DNA of 37,947 bases from Herpetosiphonaceae bacterium (GTDB lineage Bacteria; Chloroflexota; Chloroflexia; Chloroflexales; Herpetosiphonaceae), in assembly GCA_013538855.1 (NCBI GenBank), contig JABXJS010000026.1, positions 1 to 37,947 of the forward strand, in the 5' to 3' direction. This document shows positions 8,401 through 16,477 of this stretch, in pieces (the stretch's first letter is position 1; every line of letters begins with the position of its first letter). A model generated the notes under the pieces. That model saw only the letters and a program-made list of their open reading frames with translations, did not search any database and was not told the origin of the DNA. A program made the position numbers and the translations under genes.

Positions 8401-8946
8401 CTACCAGCCGATGGCTGGCGCAGTTTGCAAAGGGTCATCAAAATCGGCAACGAACGACAGAATGCCACGGGGCTGCTGGCCGACGGCCAACAGCGGGGCG
8501 AGCGCCTTCAGCTCCAGCGGCCACAGCGGCAGGGTCGGCACCGTGTCCAGCGGCACCCAGCACGGCAGCGGCGCGGCGGGGCGCTCGCGGCGCAGTGCAG
8601 GAGCGCCGTTAAGACGTGCGTAGAAGAACACTTCTAACCCAAAGCCGTGGCGACCAGCGCCGCCAGGAGGCTGGCAGTAGGTTGGCGCAACCCACTCGCG
8701 CAGGAAGGCCACCGGGCCAGCCGCGCAGTCGAGACCGGTCTCCTCGCGCAGCTCGCGCACGACGCACTCGGCCATGCTCTCGCCTGGCTCCAGCCCGCCG
8801 CCTGGCGGCCGCCACGCTGGCTCAGCATCTGTGCCAGGGATAAGCAGCAGGCAGCCGGCGTGAACAACGATTGCCCGCGTGCGCACATTAGCATAGATGT
8901 TGTGGCTGTAGAAGGGGTCATTTGTGCCTACTTCTGAGATCGGCAT
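8401..8946 (-). CDS. NUDIX hydrolase inside the arginine operon
   Basis: The 181-residue protein has a perfect Nudix box (G-x5-E-x7-RELREETGL) at residues 50-72, which binds the metal for hydrolysis of a nucleoside-diphosphate-linked substrate. The substrate cannot be predicted. The start ATG at 8946 is only 2 nt after the argB stop codon, so the two genes are almost certainly translationally coupled and co-transcribed; argA follows after 63 nt. A role in arginine metabolism is not established; it may be a housekeeping enzyme carried in the operon or may remove a damaged nucleotide or an ADP-linked side product. Confidence 0.9.
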   Translation of the reverse strand: MPISEVGTNDPFYSHNIYANVRTRAIVVHAGCLLLIPGTDAEPAWRPPGGGLEPGESMAECVVRELREETGLDCAAGPVAFLREWVAPTYCQPPGGAGRHGFGLEVFFYARLNGAPALRRERPAAPLPCWVPLDTVPTLPLWPLELKALAPLLAVGQQPRGILSFVADFDDPLQTAPAIGW

Positions 8947-8948
8947 CG

Positions 8949-9713
8949 CTAGCCCTCACTGCTTGCTGTGACAATTGCCGTGCCACCGTTCAGATCGCCG
9001 ATGTTGGTGATGCGCACCGCCGCGACGCCCTGCTCCAGCGCCGCCAGCGCGGCGGCCACCTTGGGCAGCATGCCACCGCTGATGGTTGCGTCGTCGATTA
9101 AGCGCTGCACCGCTGCGCTGCTCAGGCGCTGCGCTGGCTTGCCAGCGACGAGCACGCCTGGAACGTTGGAGACAAACACGGCCTCGTCGGCCTCCAGGGC
9201 GGCGGCGACCGCGCCGGCGAACACATCGGCGTTGACGTTGTAGGTCTGGCCGCTGCCATCGCCGCAGATGGGAGCCAGCACCGGCACGCAGCCAGCCGCC
9301 AGCAGCTCCAGCAGCAGCAGCGAGCGCACGTGCGTCGGCTCGCCAACAAAGCCCAGGTCGCCAGCCGGATGCTGGGCCGGGCGCACATGGACGAGGCCGC
9401 GATCAACGCCAGACATGCCCAGCGCGTCGATGCCTGCGGCGTTGAGCGCCGCCACCACGCGCGTGTTGACGCCGCCGCGAAGCACCAGCGTCGCCGCGTG
9501 CAGCGCGGTCGCATCGGTGACGCGCAGCCCGGCCACCCAGCGCGGCTCGCCGCCAAGGGCCACCTGCAGCTGGCCGATCTCCTTGCCGCCGCCGTGGACA
9601 ATCACCGGCGGCTGGCCCGCCGCCACCAGCGCGCTCACCGCCTGCACCATCTGCGCCAGCCAGCCCGGATCGTCGATATCGTTGCCGCCAAATTTGAGCA
9701 CCCGTAGCGTCAT
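8949..9713 (-). CDS. argB: Acetylglutamate kinase
   Basis: ArgB phosphorylates N-acetylglutamate with ATP, giving N-acetylglutamyl 5-phosphate. The 254-residue protein is an amino-acid-kinase fold: LKFGGN near the N-terminus, the glycine-rich VIVHGGGKEI at residues 37-46, YNVNADVFAG in the middle and a C-terminal SGGMLPKV. It lacks the N-terminal helix extension seen in arginine-inhibited hexameric NAGKs, so it may be the shorter, arginine-insensitive type; that is inference. The first strand reads LKFGGN where most NAGKs have IKYGG; this also resembles the LysW-dependent LysZ group, but the arginine context favours ArgB. AAGGAG precedes the ATG at 9713. Confidence 0.9.
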   Translation of the reverse strand: MTLRVLKFGGNDIDDPGWLAQMVQAVSALVAAGQPPVIVHGGGKEIGQLQVALGGEPRWVAGLRVTDATALHAATLVLRGGVNTRVVAALNAAGIDALGMSGVDRGLVHVRPAQHPAGDLGFVGEPTHVRSLLLLELLAAGCVPVLAPICGDGSGQTYNVNADVFAGAVAAALEADEAVFVSNVPGVLVAGKPAQRLSSAAVQRLIDDATISGGMLPKVAAALAALEQGVAAVRITNIGDLNGGTAIVTASSEG

Positions 9714-9786
9714 GCTTGCTCCTTGCTGCGCTGCCTACGCAGCACCAGCGTTACTCCGTCATTGCACAAAGATCAGCGTCATTGCC

Positions 9787-10797
9787 CTACTGCAGGCCGA
9801 GCGTCTCGGGCAGGCCGTACATCACGTTCATGTTTTGGATGGCCTGACCCGCCGCGCCCTTGACCAGATTGTCAATCGCTGCGGTGACGATCAGCAGGCC
9901 GGGCTGGGCCATGGTCAGACCGATCGCGCACTGGTTTGTATAGGTCACGTGCGCCAGCGTCGGCAGCTGGCCGGGCGGCAGCACGCGCACGAACGGCTCC
10001 GCCGCATAACGCTCGCCATAGGCGCGCTGGACATCCGCCAGCGCTAGCTCCTGGCGCACCTGCACATACATCGTGCTGAGGATGCCGCGCTGGACCGGCA
10101 GCAGATGCGGCGCGAAGATCACCGTGAGCGGGCGTGCGGCCAGCTTGCCCAGCTCCTGCTCCATCTCGCCAACGTGGCGATGGGTGTGGCCGATGTTGTA
10201 GGGGCTAAAGTTTTCGTTGGCCTCGACAAAGTGCAGATTCTGCTTGAGGCTGCGGCCAGCGCCGGACACGCCCGAGGCGGCGTTGACGATGATCGGGGCC
10301 GTATCGAGGTGCGCCTGCATCGCGATCAGCGGCGCGAGGCCCAGCAGCACGCTGGTGGGATAGCAGCCGGGGTTTGCGATCAGCTGGGCATCGACGAGCG
10401 CGGCGCGGTTCAGCTCCGGCAGGCCGTAGGGCGCGCTCAGCAGGGCCGGGTCAGGATGCGCGGCCCCGTACCACTGCTGATAGCTGGCGGCGCTATCGAG
10501 GCGCAGATCGGCGGACAAATCAATCACCCGCACGCCGTGGCTCTGGGCCAGCAGGGCAGTGCGGGCGGCGACGCCGTGGGGCAGCGCGGTGAAGACCACA
10601 TCGACCGCGCCCCAGTCCGCGTCCTCCAGCGCCAGCAGCGGCAGGTCGAGCGGCCCAGGCACGACAGCGGCCAAGCTGGAGCCAGCGTTGGACTCGGAGA
10701 CAGCCCAGGCGACGGTGGCCTGCGGATGGCGCTGAAGCCAGCGCGCCAGCTCGTACCCGGCATAGCCAGTGATCCCAAAAATTCCAACCTGCAGCAT
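9787..10797 (-). CDS. argC: N-acetyl-gamma-glutamyl-phosphate reductase
   Basis: ArgC reduces N-acetylglutamyl phosphate to the semialdehyde using NADPH. The 336-residue protein starts with the dinucleotide-binding loop GITGYAG (residues 8-14) and has the catalytic cysteine in NPGCYPTS (Cys145). SGVSGAG and the HTHRHVGEMEQEL stretch are also typical of the family. The ATG at 10797 is preceded by GGAGGT. It is the first enzyme gene of the operon and begins only 20 nt after an intrinsic terminator, which points to read-through control by the leader described at 10817-11021. Confidence 0.96.
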   Translation of the reverse strand: MLQVGIFGITGYAGYELARWLQRHPQATVAWAVSESNAGSSLAAVVPGPLDLPLLALEDADWGAVDVVFTALPHGVAARTALLAQSHGVRVIDLSADLRLDSAASYQQWYGAAHPDPALLSAPYGLPELNRAALVDAQLIANPGCYPTSVLLGLAPLIAMQAHLDTAPIIVNAASGVSGAGRSLKQNLHFVEANENFSPYNIGHTHRHVGEMEQELGKLAARPLTVIFAPHLLPVQRGILSTMYVQVRQELALADVQRAYGERYAAEPFVRVLPPGQLPTLAHVTYTNQCAIGLTMAQPGLLIVTAAIDNLVKGAAGQAIQNMNVMYGLPETLGLQ

Positions 10798-10816
10798 CGA
10801 TACCTCCGCGAAACAT

Positions 10817-10857
10817 AAAAAAGCCCCCCTGAAACCGCAGAACGGTTCAGGGGGGCT
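10817..10857 (-). terminator. Intrinsic terminator (attenuator) in front of argC
   Basis: On the minus strand the arms AGCCCCCCTGAACCG and CGGTTTCAGGGGGGCT form a stem of about 15 bp with one bulged base and a 5-nt loop (TTCTG), followed at once by a run of T. It stands between the leader peptide stop (10876) and argC, so it would stop transcription before argC unless an alternative fold prevents it. Confidence 0.93.
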
Positions 10858-10875
10858 ATGGTCAGCAACTCAGAT

Positions 10876-10983
10876 TTAGCTGGATCGCCGGCAGACCACG
10901 AAAGCCCTCTGAACCACGTGGGTACGAGGACGACGGAGGCGCAGCGCCGGTTTAAAAAGATTGTCCAGCTGTTGTAGTTTCAT
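10876..10983 (-). CDS. Arginine-rich leader peptide of the arg operon
   Basis: A 35-codon frame (ATG at 10983, TAA at 10878-10876), not an ordinary gene. It contains seven arginine codons at positions 15, 17, 18, 20, 26, 32 and 33, including the cluster RLRRPR at 15-20 and CRRSS at the end. The use of CGC, CGT, CGT, CGT, AGG, CGG and CGA covers several arginine tRNAs. There is no SD sequence, but the promoter just upstream would start the mRNA at or within a few bases of the ATG. I infer that scarcity of charged arginine tRNA stalls the ribosome in the 15-20 cluster, uncovers the pairing segment at 10915-10903 and prevents the terminator from forming; when arginine is plentiful the ribosome reaches the stop and termination follows. 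Confidence 0.85.
   Translation of the reverse strand: MKLQQLDNLFKPALRLRRPRTHVVQRAFVVCRRSS
10903..10915 (-). promoter_or_regulatory. Antiterminator segment within the leader peptide frame
   Basis: The RNA segment GGTTCAGAGGGCT (codons 23-27 of the leader) imitates the 3' arm of the terminator. It can pair with the terminator 5' arm AGCCCCCCTGAACC: seven base pairs (GGTTCAG/CTGAACC), a small internal loop (A against CC) and five more (GGGCT/AGCCC). Forming this duplex is incompatible with the terminator hairpin. It lies just downstream of the arginine codon cluster, as required for control by a stalled ribosome. Confidence 0.8.
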
Positions 10984-10992
10984 AGCAGCGTG

Positions 10993-11021
10993 ATAATAGA
11001 GCCAGATAAGCACTTTGTCAA
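10993..11021 (-). promoter_or_regulatory. Sigma-70-type promoter of the arginine operon
   Basis: Reading the minus strand, TTGACA (11021-11016, perfect -35), a 17-bp spacer and TATTAT (10998-10993, 5 of 6 -10) are followed after 9 nt by the ATG of the leader peptide. A start about 7 nt beyond the -10 gives a 5' leader of only 0-4 nt. Confidence 0.88.
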
Positions 11022-11080
11022 GCAAGAAAATTAGGAATAGTGCAGAGTGTGCTGATCAAGCAACAGGTCAGCAATGCACG

Positions 11081-11965
11081 CTATGGTGTCAGCAGAATAT
11101 TCGTGTAGCGCCCAGCATAGCCAATCTGCTCAAACAGCTTGGGCAGCTCGGCAACCGGGTGTGCGGTTAGCGCTTGATGCTCAAATGTCCAGTACTGTTT
11201 CCAGTAGCGGGCCACCAAATCACAGAACGGCGCTGTGCCCATGCCGGAGCGCTCAATGCCATACGGCCACAGCTCTGTCATCAGCGGAATAGCGCGTTTG
11301 AACAGTGCGGCCCCACCTTTAATCGCGTACCCCTCCCAACCTTGAATATCCATCCAGGCCAGCTGAATCTTGTTTACAAGATCCGTGGGTAAGTCGGCAA
11401 GAAGCACATCGAGGCTCTGCGCGGGAACAGGGATTGTTTGGCGCGATGACTCGTTGAAGGCATTAGCGGCTGTTGGCTGATCGGCCTGGCTGCGCACCCG
11501 ATGGTCGCCGAGGTTGCCTTCGCTGATTTCAAAATTTACGGTGCCTGGCTGATCCGAGATCGCAACAGGTAGGCAGGTTATTTGATCAGCCATGCCGTTT
11601 TGGCGCACATTCTGCTGCAGCAGATGAAAGTTTGCTGGCTCTGGCTCCAGCGCGATGGCGCGCTTAAAAATGTTGTGGTGCAGCATGCCGATGGAAATGA
11701 CACCAATGTTTGATCCAATATCTAGCAGCGTGCCGTCGGGGGTGAGCGCAAATCCATGCTGACGCAAGAAGTTGGTGGTGCGCACAATCAAGTCTAGCTC
11801 AAACTCTCGATAGCAGTAAAGCTCGCGGCTCAGGGAGCTATCCCGACAGTAAATGGTAAAGCGACCCTGCTTTGTATTCACCGTCGTTGTAGACCGAATA
11901 TCGCGATTGATCCGCCAGCGGATTTCACGTATGCGGCGGTTGATACTGTTTAGCATTTGCAACAC
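11081..11965 (-). CDS. FkbM-family methyltransferase
   Basis: This is a SAM-dependent class I methyltransferase of the FkbM type: LDIGSNIGVISIG (about residues 82-94) is the SAM-binding loop, IALEPEPANFHLLQQN the acidic second strand, and DIQGWEGYAIKGG the FkbM-typical later motif. The 294-residue length and the short basic N-terminus (SINRRIREIRWRI) fit the family. The acceptor is unknown; relatives methylate hydroxyls of sugars, polyketides or other secondary products. An AAGGAG lies just before a cluster of possible starts: GTG at 11965 (spacing very short), TTG at 11962 and ATG at 11956; the last two fit the spacing better. No glycan or polyketide genes are nearby. It is read in the same direction as the arg operon but ends before the arg promoter. 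Confidence 0.88.
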   Translation of the reverse strand: MLQMLNSINRRIREIRWRINRDIRSTTTVNTKQGRFTIYCRDSSLSRELYCYREFELDLIVRTTNFLRQHGFALTPDGTLLDIGSNIGVISIGMLHHNIFKRAIALEPEPANFHLLQQNVRQNGMADQITCLPVAISDQPGTVNFEISEGNLGDHRVRSQADQPTAANAFNESSRQTIPVPAQSLDVLLADLPTDLVNKIQLAWMDIQGWEGYAIKGGAALFKRAIPLMTELWPYGIERSGMGTAPFCDLVARYWKQYWTFEHQALTAHPVAELPKLFEQIGYAGRYTNILLTP

Positions 11966-12021
11966 GACTCCTTCAAAATATGTGCTCGAACTTTCCAGCC
12001 CAAGCGAGTGGGTAAGAGTTT

Positions 12022-12060
12022 ACCATATTGATTCAGTAGGAGCAGTATCAAGCTTGATAC
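12022..12060 (-). promoter_or_regulatory. Candidate promoter with overlapping 16-bp palindrome, upstream of the methyltransferase
   Basis: The minus strand reads TTGATA (12051-12046), an 18-bp spacer and TATGGT (12027-12022), about 60 nt before the methyltransferase start. A perfect palindrome GTATCAAGCTTGATAC (12045-12060) covers the -35 box, which is a good place for a repressor site. Confidence 0.5.
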
Positions 12061-12076
12061 AAACCACCGCGCAGCT

Positions 12077-12108
12077 GTGCGGCCCCGGCGTGTATGCCAG
12101 GGCCGCAC
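12077..12108 (-). terminator. Hairpin after the large secreted protein gene
   Basis: Arms GTGCGGCCC (12077-12085) and GGGCCGCAC (12100-12108) pair perfectly over 9 bp, 28 nt beyond the stop codon at 12136. No T-tract follows on the minus strand, so the terminator role is tentative. Confidence 0.45.
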
Positions 12109-12135
12109 GTGAGGGTGCAACAGATGTAGCGTCGG

Positions 12136-15100
12136 CTACTTCTTGAGGAAAGGCAGCAGCGCCTTGGACGGGGCGATGCGGAAGCTCCAGCTGTAGTCGC
12201 CGTCCATGGTGCGGGCGTCGAGCGCCTGGACGCCGGACGGGCCGCCCTTGAGCGTGGCGGTGTACTGGCCATCCATCAGCGCATCGGGAACGAAGCCGAT
12301 GCCGATCACCTGATCGAGGCTGTCGTTGGTCAGCAGGTAGGTTGAGCCAGCCACGAGCGCGCCGTTCGCATCGCGCACCGTAAGCGCGCTGGCGAACAGG
12401 TCCGGGTCCATCGGCGTGTTGAAGGCGATCTCGACGCCGCCGGGGCCGACGCCGTTTGGCAGCGGGTTCCAGGTGTTGGGGGCCAGCGCCCAGGGCCTGC
12501 CGCGCTGCAGCGGCGTCCACGCGCTGTAGTTGCCGCTGGCATCGTAGGCGCGCAGGCCATAGAAGACCTCGACGTTGTCGGGGATGCCCCAGAGCTTGCC
12601 ATCGACGAGGCCGCTGGTGTTGGCGATCACGTCCTTTGGCCCCATGTGGCGGGTGTAGAAGAAGTTGCTCACATCATCGGCCTGGTTGGGATCGACCACG
12701 CCGAGGCCCACCTCGTAGCCCGCCAGATCGTGCTCGCTGTTCTGGTCCCAGCGCAGGCTTAGCTCGTTAGGCAGCGAAGTAGCGCTGAGATTGCTGGGCA
12801 CAGCTGGCGCGCGCGCGTCGGTCAGGTCGATCAACTGATCGCCGTAGGCGCGCACCGGCGGGCCGCTGGTGTTGGACACCTCGATGGCCACGCGGTACAC
12901 GCCCGTCGGCACCGCGCTCAAATCCCAGGTGGCGCTGCCGCTGCCGAGCGGCTGGTCGGCCTCCAGCACGGTGAAGGTGGTGGGGTCGATCACGTTGTCG
13001 ATGACCTGGACGTAGCCCACGTCAACAGTCGCAGCTGGCGTGTCGATATCGGCGGCGCTCCAATCGAAGCTCACCTGGCCGATGTTCGCGCCGGAGCCGT
13101 TGCAGGTCACGGTGACGCCAGCGACCGCCGCGCCGCCACACACATTGTTGCTGATGCCGCCAGTTGGTGCCTCGTTGAGCACCAGCGCGTTGGCGGTGTA
13201 GTCGGCGGGCGGGTTGTCGATCAGCAGTTGGTAGGTGCCGGGCGCTGCGCCATGCAGCACGAACATCAGCACCCCGCCTGCAAGATCGCTCTCGGCGGTG
13301 TAGACCTCGGTTGTGCCGTTGACCGTGCCTGCGGTCAAAATGGTGCCGCTGGGCAACTGGAGGCGAATCTGGCCCAGACCCAGCGTGCCGGTGTACTCGA
13401 TGCCCATCAGCAGCCGCGTGGTGTCGGTGAGCACATAGGGCACGGTGTCCTGAATAACATGGCGTTGATCTGCGCCAACGAGCGCCGCCTCGCGCCAGTC
13501 GATCTGGCGGCTGCTGTAGCCAGCCACACCTGCCGCCGCCCGCGCCCGCAGCAGCGCGACCGGCACCGGCTGGAAGCGGTTGGCATCCTTGAAGAAGATC
13601 ACGTCTGGCGGGCTGGTGCCCATGTCGAGGAAGCCGCCGACATTACCAACAAGCGCCAGCGAGCCCATCGCCAGCAGGCCCGCGCTTTTGCGGCCGGTCT
13701 TGGTGTCTTGGTACTGGCCAAAGCCGACGGTCAGCGAGGCCAGCGTGACCGGATCGCGCGGCAGGCCAGCAAAAATTTTCTCTGGGATGATCAGGCTCAC
13801 GTTGGCATCGCCCTGCACGCGAATCTTCTTCGTGCCGTCGCTGAGCGTCACCTGGCCGATGCGCAGATGCGCCGAGCCATCGACGAGCAAGGTGTTGACG
13901 GTCAGATTAACGTTCATGCCTGGGCCGCCGTTGAAGCCAAAGCCCTGGCCGATGTTGACGCTAGCCTGCGCCACCTGGAAGATCAGGATCGAGAGCGAGG
14001 CGTTGGCGCTCATCTGGAAGGCTGGCGGGGCCTGCACGGAGAGGCTGCCGTTGACGGTGGCGAGCGGCAGGCTGCCCAGCGCGCCAAGCGGGATGGCCGC
14101 ATCGCTGGTGGCCTTCATGGTCACTTGAATCGTGGCCGTGCCGGCGTTGAGATCGAAGGAGCCGCTGACCGCCGCGATGCTCATGCCCGTGCCCGGCAGC
14201 TTGATCTTAGGAATGGGGCCGCCGGAGGTAAACTCAACCGTCACACCGAAGCCATCGACGCTGTTGTCGGGCTTGGTGCGGATGCGCACCTCCACGCCGA
14301 TGCCGCCGCCGTTCGCGCCAGGCTCGATGCCCGGCAAGGGCAGCTTGCCAGCCGCCTCGAACTGGAATCCGCCAGCGGGCAGCTTCACAAACGTGCCTTT
14401 CAGCCCCACGAACTGATAGCCGCCAAACTTAATCGGCGCAATCTGGAAGCCGCCGCCCTGGATGCTGATGTCACCTGTGCCCGACACGCTCAGGCCCTGG
14501 ATGGTGATGGCGTTGGTGCCAGTGCCGCCGCCAACGTTATCGAAGATGATGCCAGCCGGCAGTGTGGCAGCCACGTCGTCAGCGGCAAATCCGCCATCGG
14601 GCAGGCCACGCGGATTCGTCACCGTCAGGCCGAAGCCGGCGATCTTCAGGCTGAAGCCGGAGAGCTGCACATCAAACTCGTTGATTGTGGTCTCTGGCGC
14701 TGGTGTACCCGGCACAGATGGACAGAGCACTGGCCGTCCAAAGCGCAGGCACTTGGGCGCATTCGCTGGCGGCGGCGGTGTGCTGGCATCCACCCCCTTG
14801 CCGTAGCGCAAGATGGCGGTGGCGTTCACCCCGGCGCTGTTGCCGCTGTTGGGCAAGACGATTGAGAATGTGCCGGTGCCGGTGATCATCAGCGTATCGC
14901 TGACCACGCCGACCGTCGCGCCGAGCGTGCCCTGAAACACCGAGCTTTGCAGCGGCGGCAGCGAGAATGTGCCACTGCCAATCGCAACCTTGAACTTTTT
15001 GTTGCCGCTGCCGTCTAGCTCCACGCCCAGCATGAAGTTGTTGATGCCCGCCGCTGTCTGCCCGCCTAGGTAGGCCGGCCACTGCAGCGCCACACTGCTG

Positions 15101-16425
15101 GCCTTGAGGCCCCAGAAGTTCTCGGCGGCGCTGCCGCTGAATACCGCGCCCTGAAGCTTGAAGGTCATGGTGCCAATCTTCGGCGAAATTGCGCCCAGGC
15201 CAGCGGAGAAGACGGGCACAAACACGCCTGGCGCGGTCTCTGTGCGCCCCACCGACAGGATGATGGGCAGCTTGCGGCTAGCCTCGCCGTCGTCGCCAAA
15301 GAAGGTCATGGTTGATTTGATCTGCAGCGACTGCACGCCGCCGGCGTTGACAATGCCGAGCGTCTGGTTGGTCAGCTTGAAGGCGTTGCCAAACTCCCAG
15401 CTGTTGATCGGCACCTCGACGCCGCCGATCTCGAACTGGCCGCCCTTGTACTTGAGGTTGCTGAATGCGAAGATCAGGGATGGGTTCGTCGGGTCGAGCG
15501 TCGGCACGCTCTGGTTGTCGGCCTTGAGCACGCGCACGAGCGCCGCCTGGAATGTCGCCGGCGCGCTCACTGTCGCAGGCGCAACCGTGACGCCAGAGAC
15601 ATCCATGATCAGCCCAGCCAGCGCAGCCTTGAAGGCATCGACGCTGCCGCTAAACGCGCCGGTGCTGCTGAAGGTGGCGCGCATGGTGATGCGCAGGTTG
15701 GGGTTTTCGCCCTGCTGGTTGAGCTTGAGATCAATCGGCACGGTGCCCTTGAAGGTCTTGGCAGTCAGATCGAACTCGCCATCGACCAGCGCCAGCTCGT
15801 TGACGCTGCCGCCGTTGCGGAAGAAGGCCAGCGCGCCGACGCGGCTAGCAAAGTGCAGGCTGATGTTGGCGTTGCGCGTGATACCCTCCTGGGCGAAGAC
15901 GGGCACCGCGCCAGCGGCCGGATTAAAGATTTTGCGGTTGGTCACATCGACGAACAGCCGCCCGACGCGCACCTGGCCGGGATCGTTGGGTGCGGCGATA
16001 ACCGTGGACCCCAGCAGCGCCAGCCCGGTCGCATCGTCAAGCATGCCAACGTCACCGATCAAAAAATCGGTGCTGCCGGTGTTGGGATCAGCCTGATTGA
16101 AGTGGTAGAACGTGGCCGTTGAGATGTTGGGATCAAGCACGGAGCCATCGAAAATGTTGCCGATGTCGCCGACCTTCACAACAGCGGGCAGCCCACGTGG
16201 CCCGATGATCACATTGCCACGTAGCCGGAAGCCGCCGCCGTTGGCCGTGGTCTCGGCAAACTCATCGGCGCAGACCGTGATATTGACAATGTCGCGGCAT
16301 GTCTGCTGCGGCTGCGCGTGGCCAACCGACAGCCCGACGATCAGCAGCAGCAGCGCTGTGAGCAGCCCTGCGAGCGGTGTTGTCCGCAGCTGTGGCGCAA
16401 TCCGTGTCCAGCCTGTGCTAGCCAT
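12136..16425 (-). CDS. Very large secreted protein with FnIII-like and Ig-like C-terminal domains
   Basis: The start chosen is the ATG at 16425, with AAGGAGG before it and a clear signal peptide after it (TPLAGLLTALLLLIVGLSVGHAQ, cleavage near residue 33); the frame is open 66 codons further upstream but that part is Arg/Ser/Cys-rich noise. The mature protein of about 1400 residues has a long N-terminal two-thirds of Gly/Val/Thr/Leu-rich, beta-type sequence with recurring patterns (GTFSL, GTGTFSI, LSVSGTGDISIQGGG). A fibronectin-III-like domain (PSNLSATSLPNELSLRWD) and a Big_5-like Ig domain (VEIAFNTPMDPDLF) follow at the C-terminus, which ends in LLPFLKK. An extracellular structural or adhesive role is plausible. 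I do not recognise the N-terminal part. It may be co-transcribed with the small gene 52 nt upstream. Confidence 0.85.
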   Translation of the reverse strand: MASTGWTRIAPQLRTTPLAGLLTALLLLIVGLSVGHAQPQQTCRDIVNITVCADEFAETTANGGGFRLRGNVIIGPRGLPAVVKVGDIGNIFDGSVLDPNISTATFYHFNQADPNTGSTDFLIGDVGMLDDATGLALLGSTVIAAPNDPGQVRVGRLFVDVTNRKIFNPAAGAVPVFAQEGITRNANISLHFASRVGALAFFRNGGSVNELALVDGEFDLTAKTFKGTVPIDLKLNQQGENPNLRITMRATFSSTGAFSGSVDAFKAALAGLIMDVSGVTVAPATVSAPATFQAALVRVLKADNQSVPTLDPTNPSLIFAFSNLKYKGGQFEIGGVEVPINSWEFGNAFKLTNQTLGIVNAGGVQSLQIKSTMTFFGDDGEASRKLPIILSVGRTETAPGVFVPVFSAGLGAISPKIGTMTFKLQGAVFSGSAAENFWGLKASSVALQWPAYLGGQTAAGINNFMLGVELDGSGNKKFKVAIGSGTFSLPPLQSSVFQGTLGATVGVVSDTLMITGTGTFSIVLPNSGNSAGVNATAILRYGKGVDASTPPPPANAPKCLRFGRPVLCPSVPGTPAPETTINEFDVQLSGFSLKIAGFGLTVTNPRGLPDGGFAADDVAATLPAGIIFDNVGGGTGTNAITIQGLSVSGTGDISIQGGGFQIAPIKFGGYQFVGLKGTFVKLPAGGFQFEAAGKLPLPGIEPGANGGGIGVEVRIRTKPDNSVDGFGVTVEFTSGGPIPKIKLPGTGMSIAAVSGSFDLNAGTATIQVTMKATSDAAIPLGALGSLPLATVNGSLSVQAPPAFQMSANASLSILIFQVAQASVNIGQGFGFNGGPGMNVNLTVNTLLVDGSAHLRIGQVTLSDGTKKIRVQGDANVSLIIPEKIFAGLPRDPVTLASLTVGFGQYQDTKTGRKSAGLLAMGSLALVGNVGGFLDMGTSPPDVIFFKDANRFQPVPVALLRARAAAGVAGYSSRQIDWREAALVGADQRHVIQDTVPYVLTDTTRLLMGIEYTGTLGLGQIRLQLPSGTILTAGTVNGTTEVYTAESDLAGGVLMFVLHGAAPGTYQLLIDNPPADYTANALVLNEAPTGGISNNVCGGAAVAGVTVTCNGSGANIGQVSFDWSAADIDTPAATVDVGYVQVIDNVIDPTTFTVLEADQPLGSGSATWDLSAVPTGVYRVAIEVSNTSGPPVRAYGDQLIDLTDARAPAVPSNLSATSLPNELSLRWDQNSEHDLAGYEVGLGVVDPNQADDVSNFFYTRHMGPKDVIANTSGLVDGKLWGIPDNVEVFYGLRAYDASGNYSAWTPLQRGRPWALAPNTWNPLPNGVGPGGVEIAFNTPMDPDLFASALTVRDANGALVAGSTYLLTNDSLDQVIGIGFVPDALMDGQYTATLKGGPSGVQALDARTMDGDYSWSFRIAPSKALLPFLKK

Positions 16426-16477
16426 CGCTACCTCCTTATGCCTAAATACTCGCCACGCATCCGCACTCGCGCCCGCA

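Noticed and set aside
3560-10818. Long plus-strand open frames opposite the arginine genes
   Set aside because: They mirror the codon structure of high-GC genes on the other strand, lack ribosome binding sites and encode Arg/Ala/Gly/His-rich sequence without domains.
10798-11021. T-box riboswitch upstream of argC
   Set aside because: No T-box consensus of the AGGGTGG...ACCGCG type is present, and the leader of about 170 nt is too short for stem I plus antiterminator. The Arg-rich frame explains the layout better.
13228-16096. Long plus-strand open frames opposite the giant secreted protein
   Set aside because: Antisense shadow frames; the minus strand has the SD, signal peptide and domain structure.
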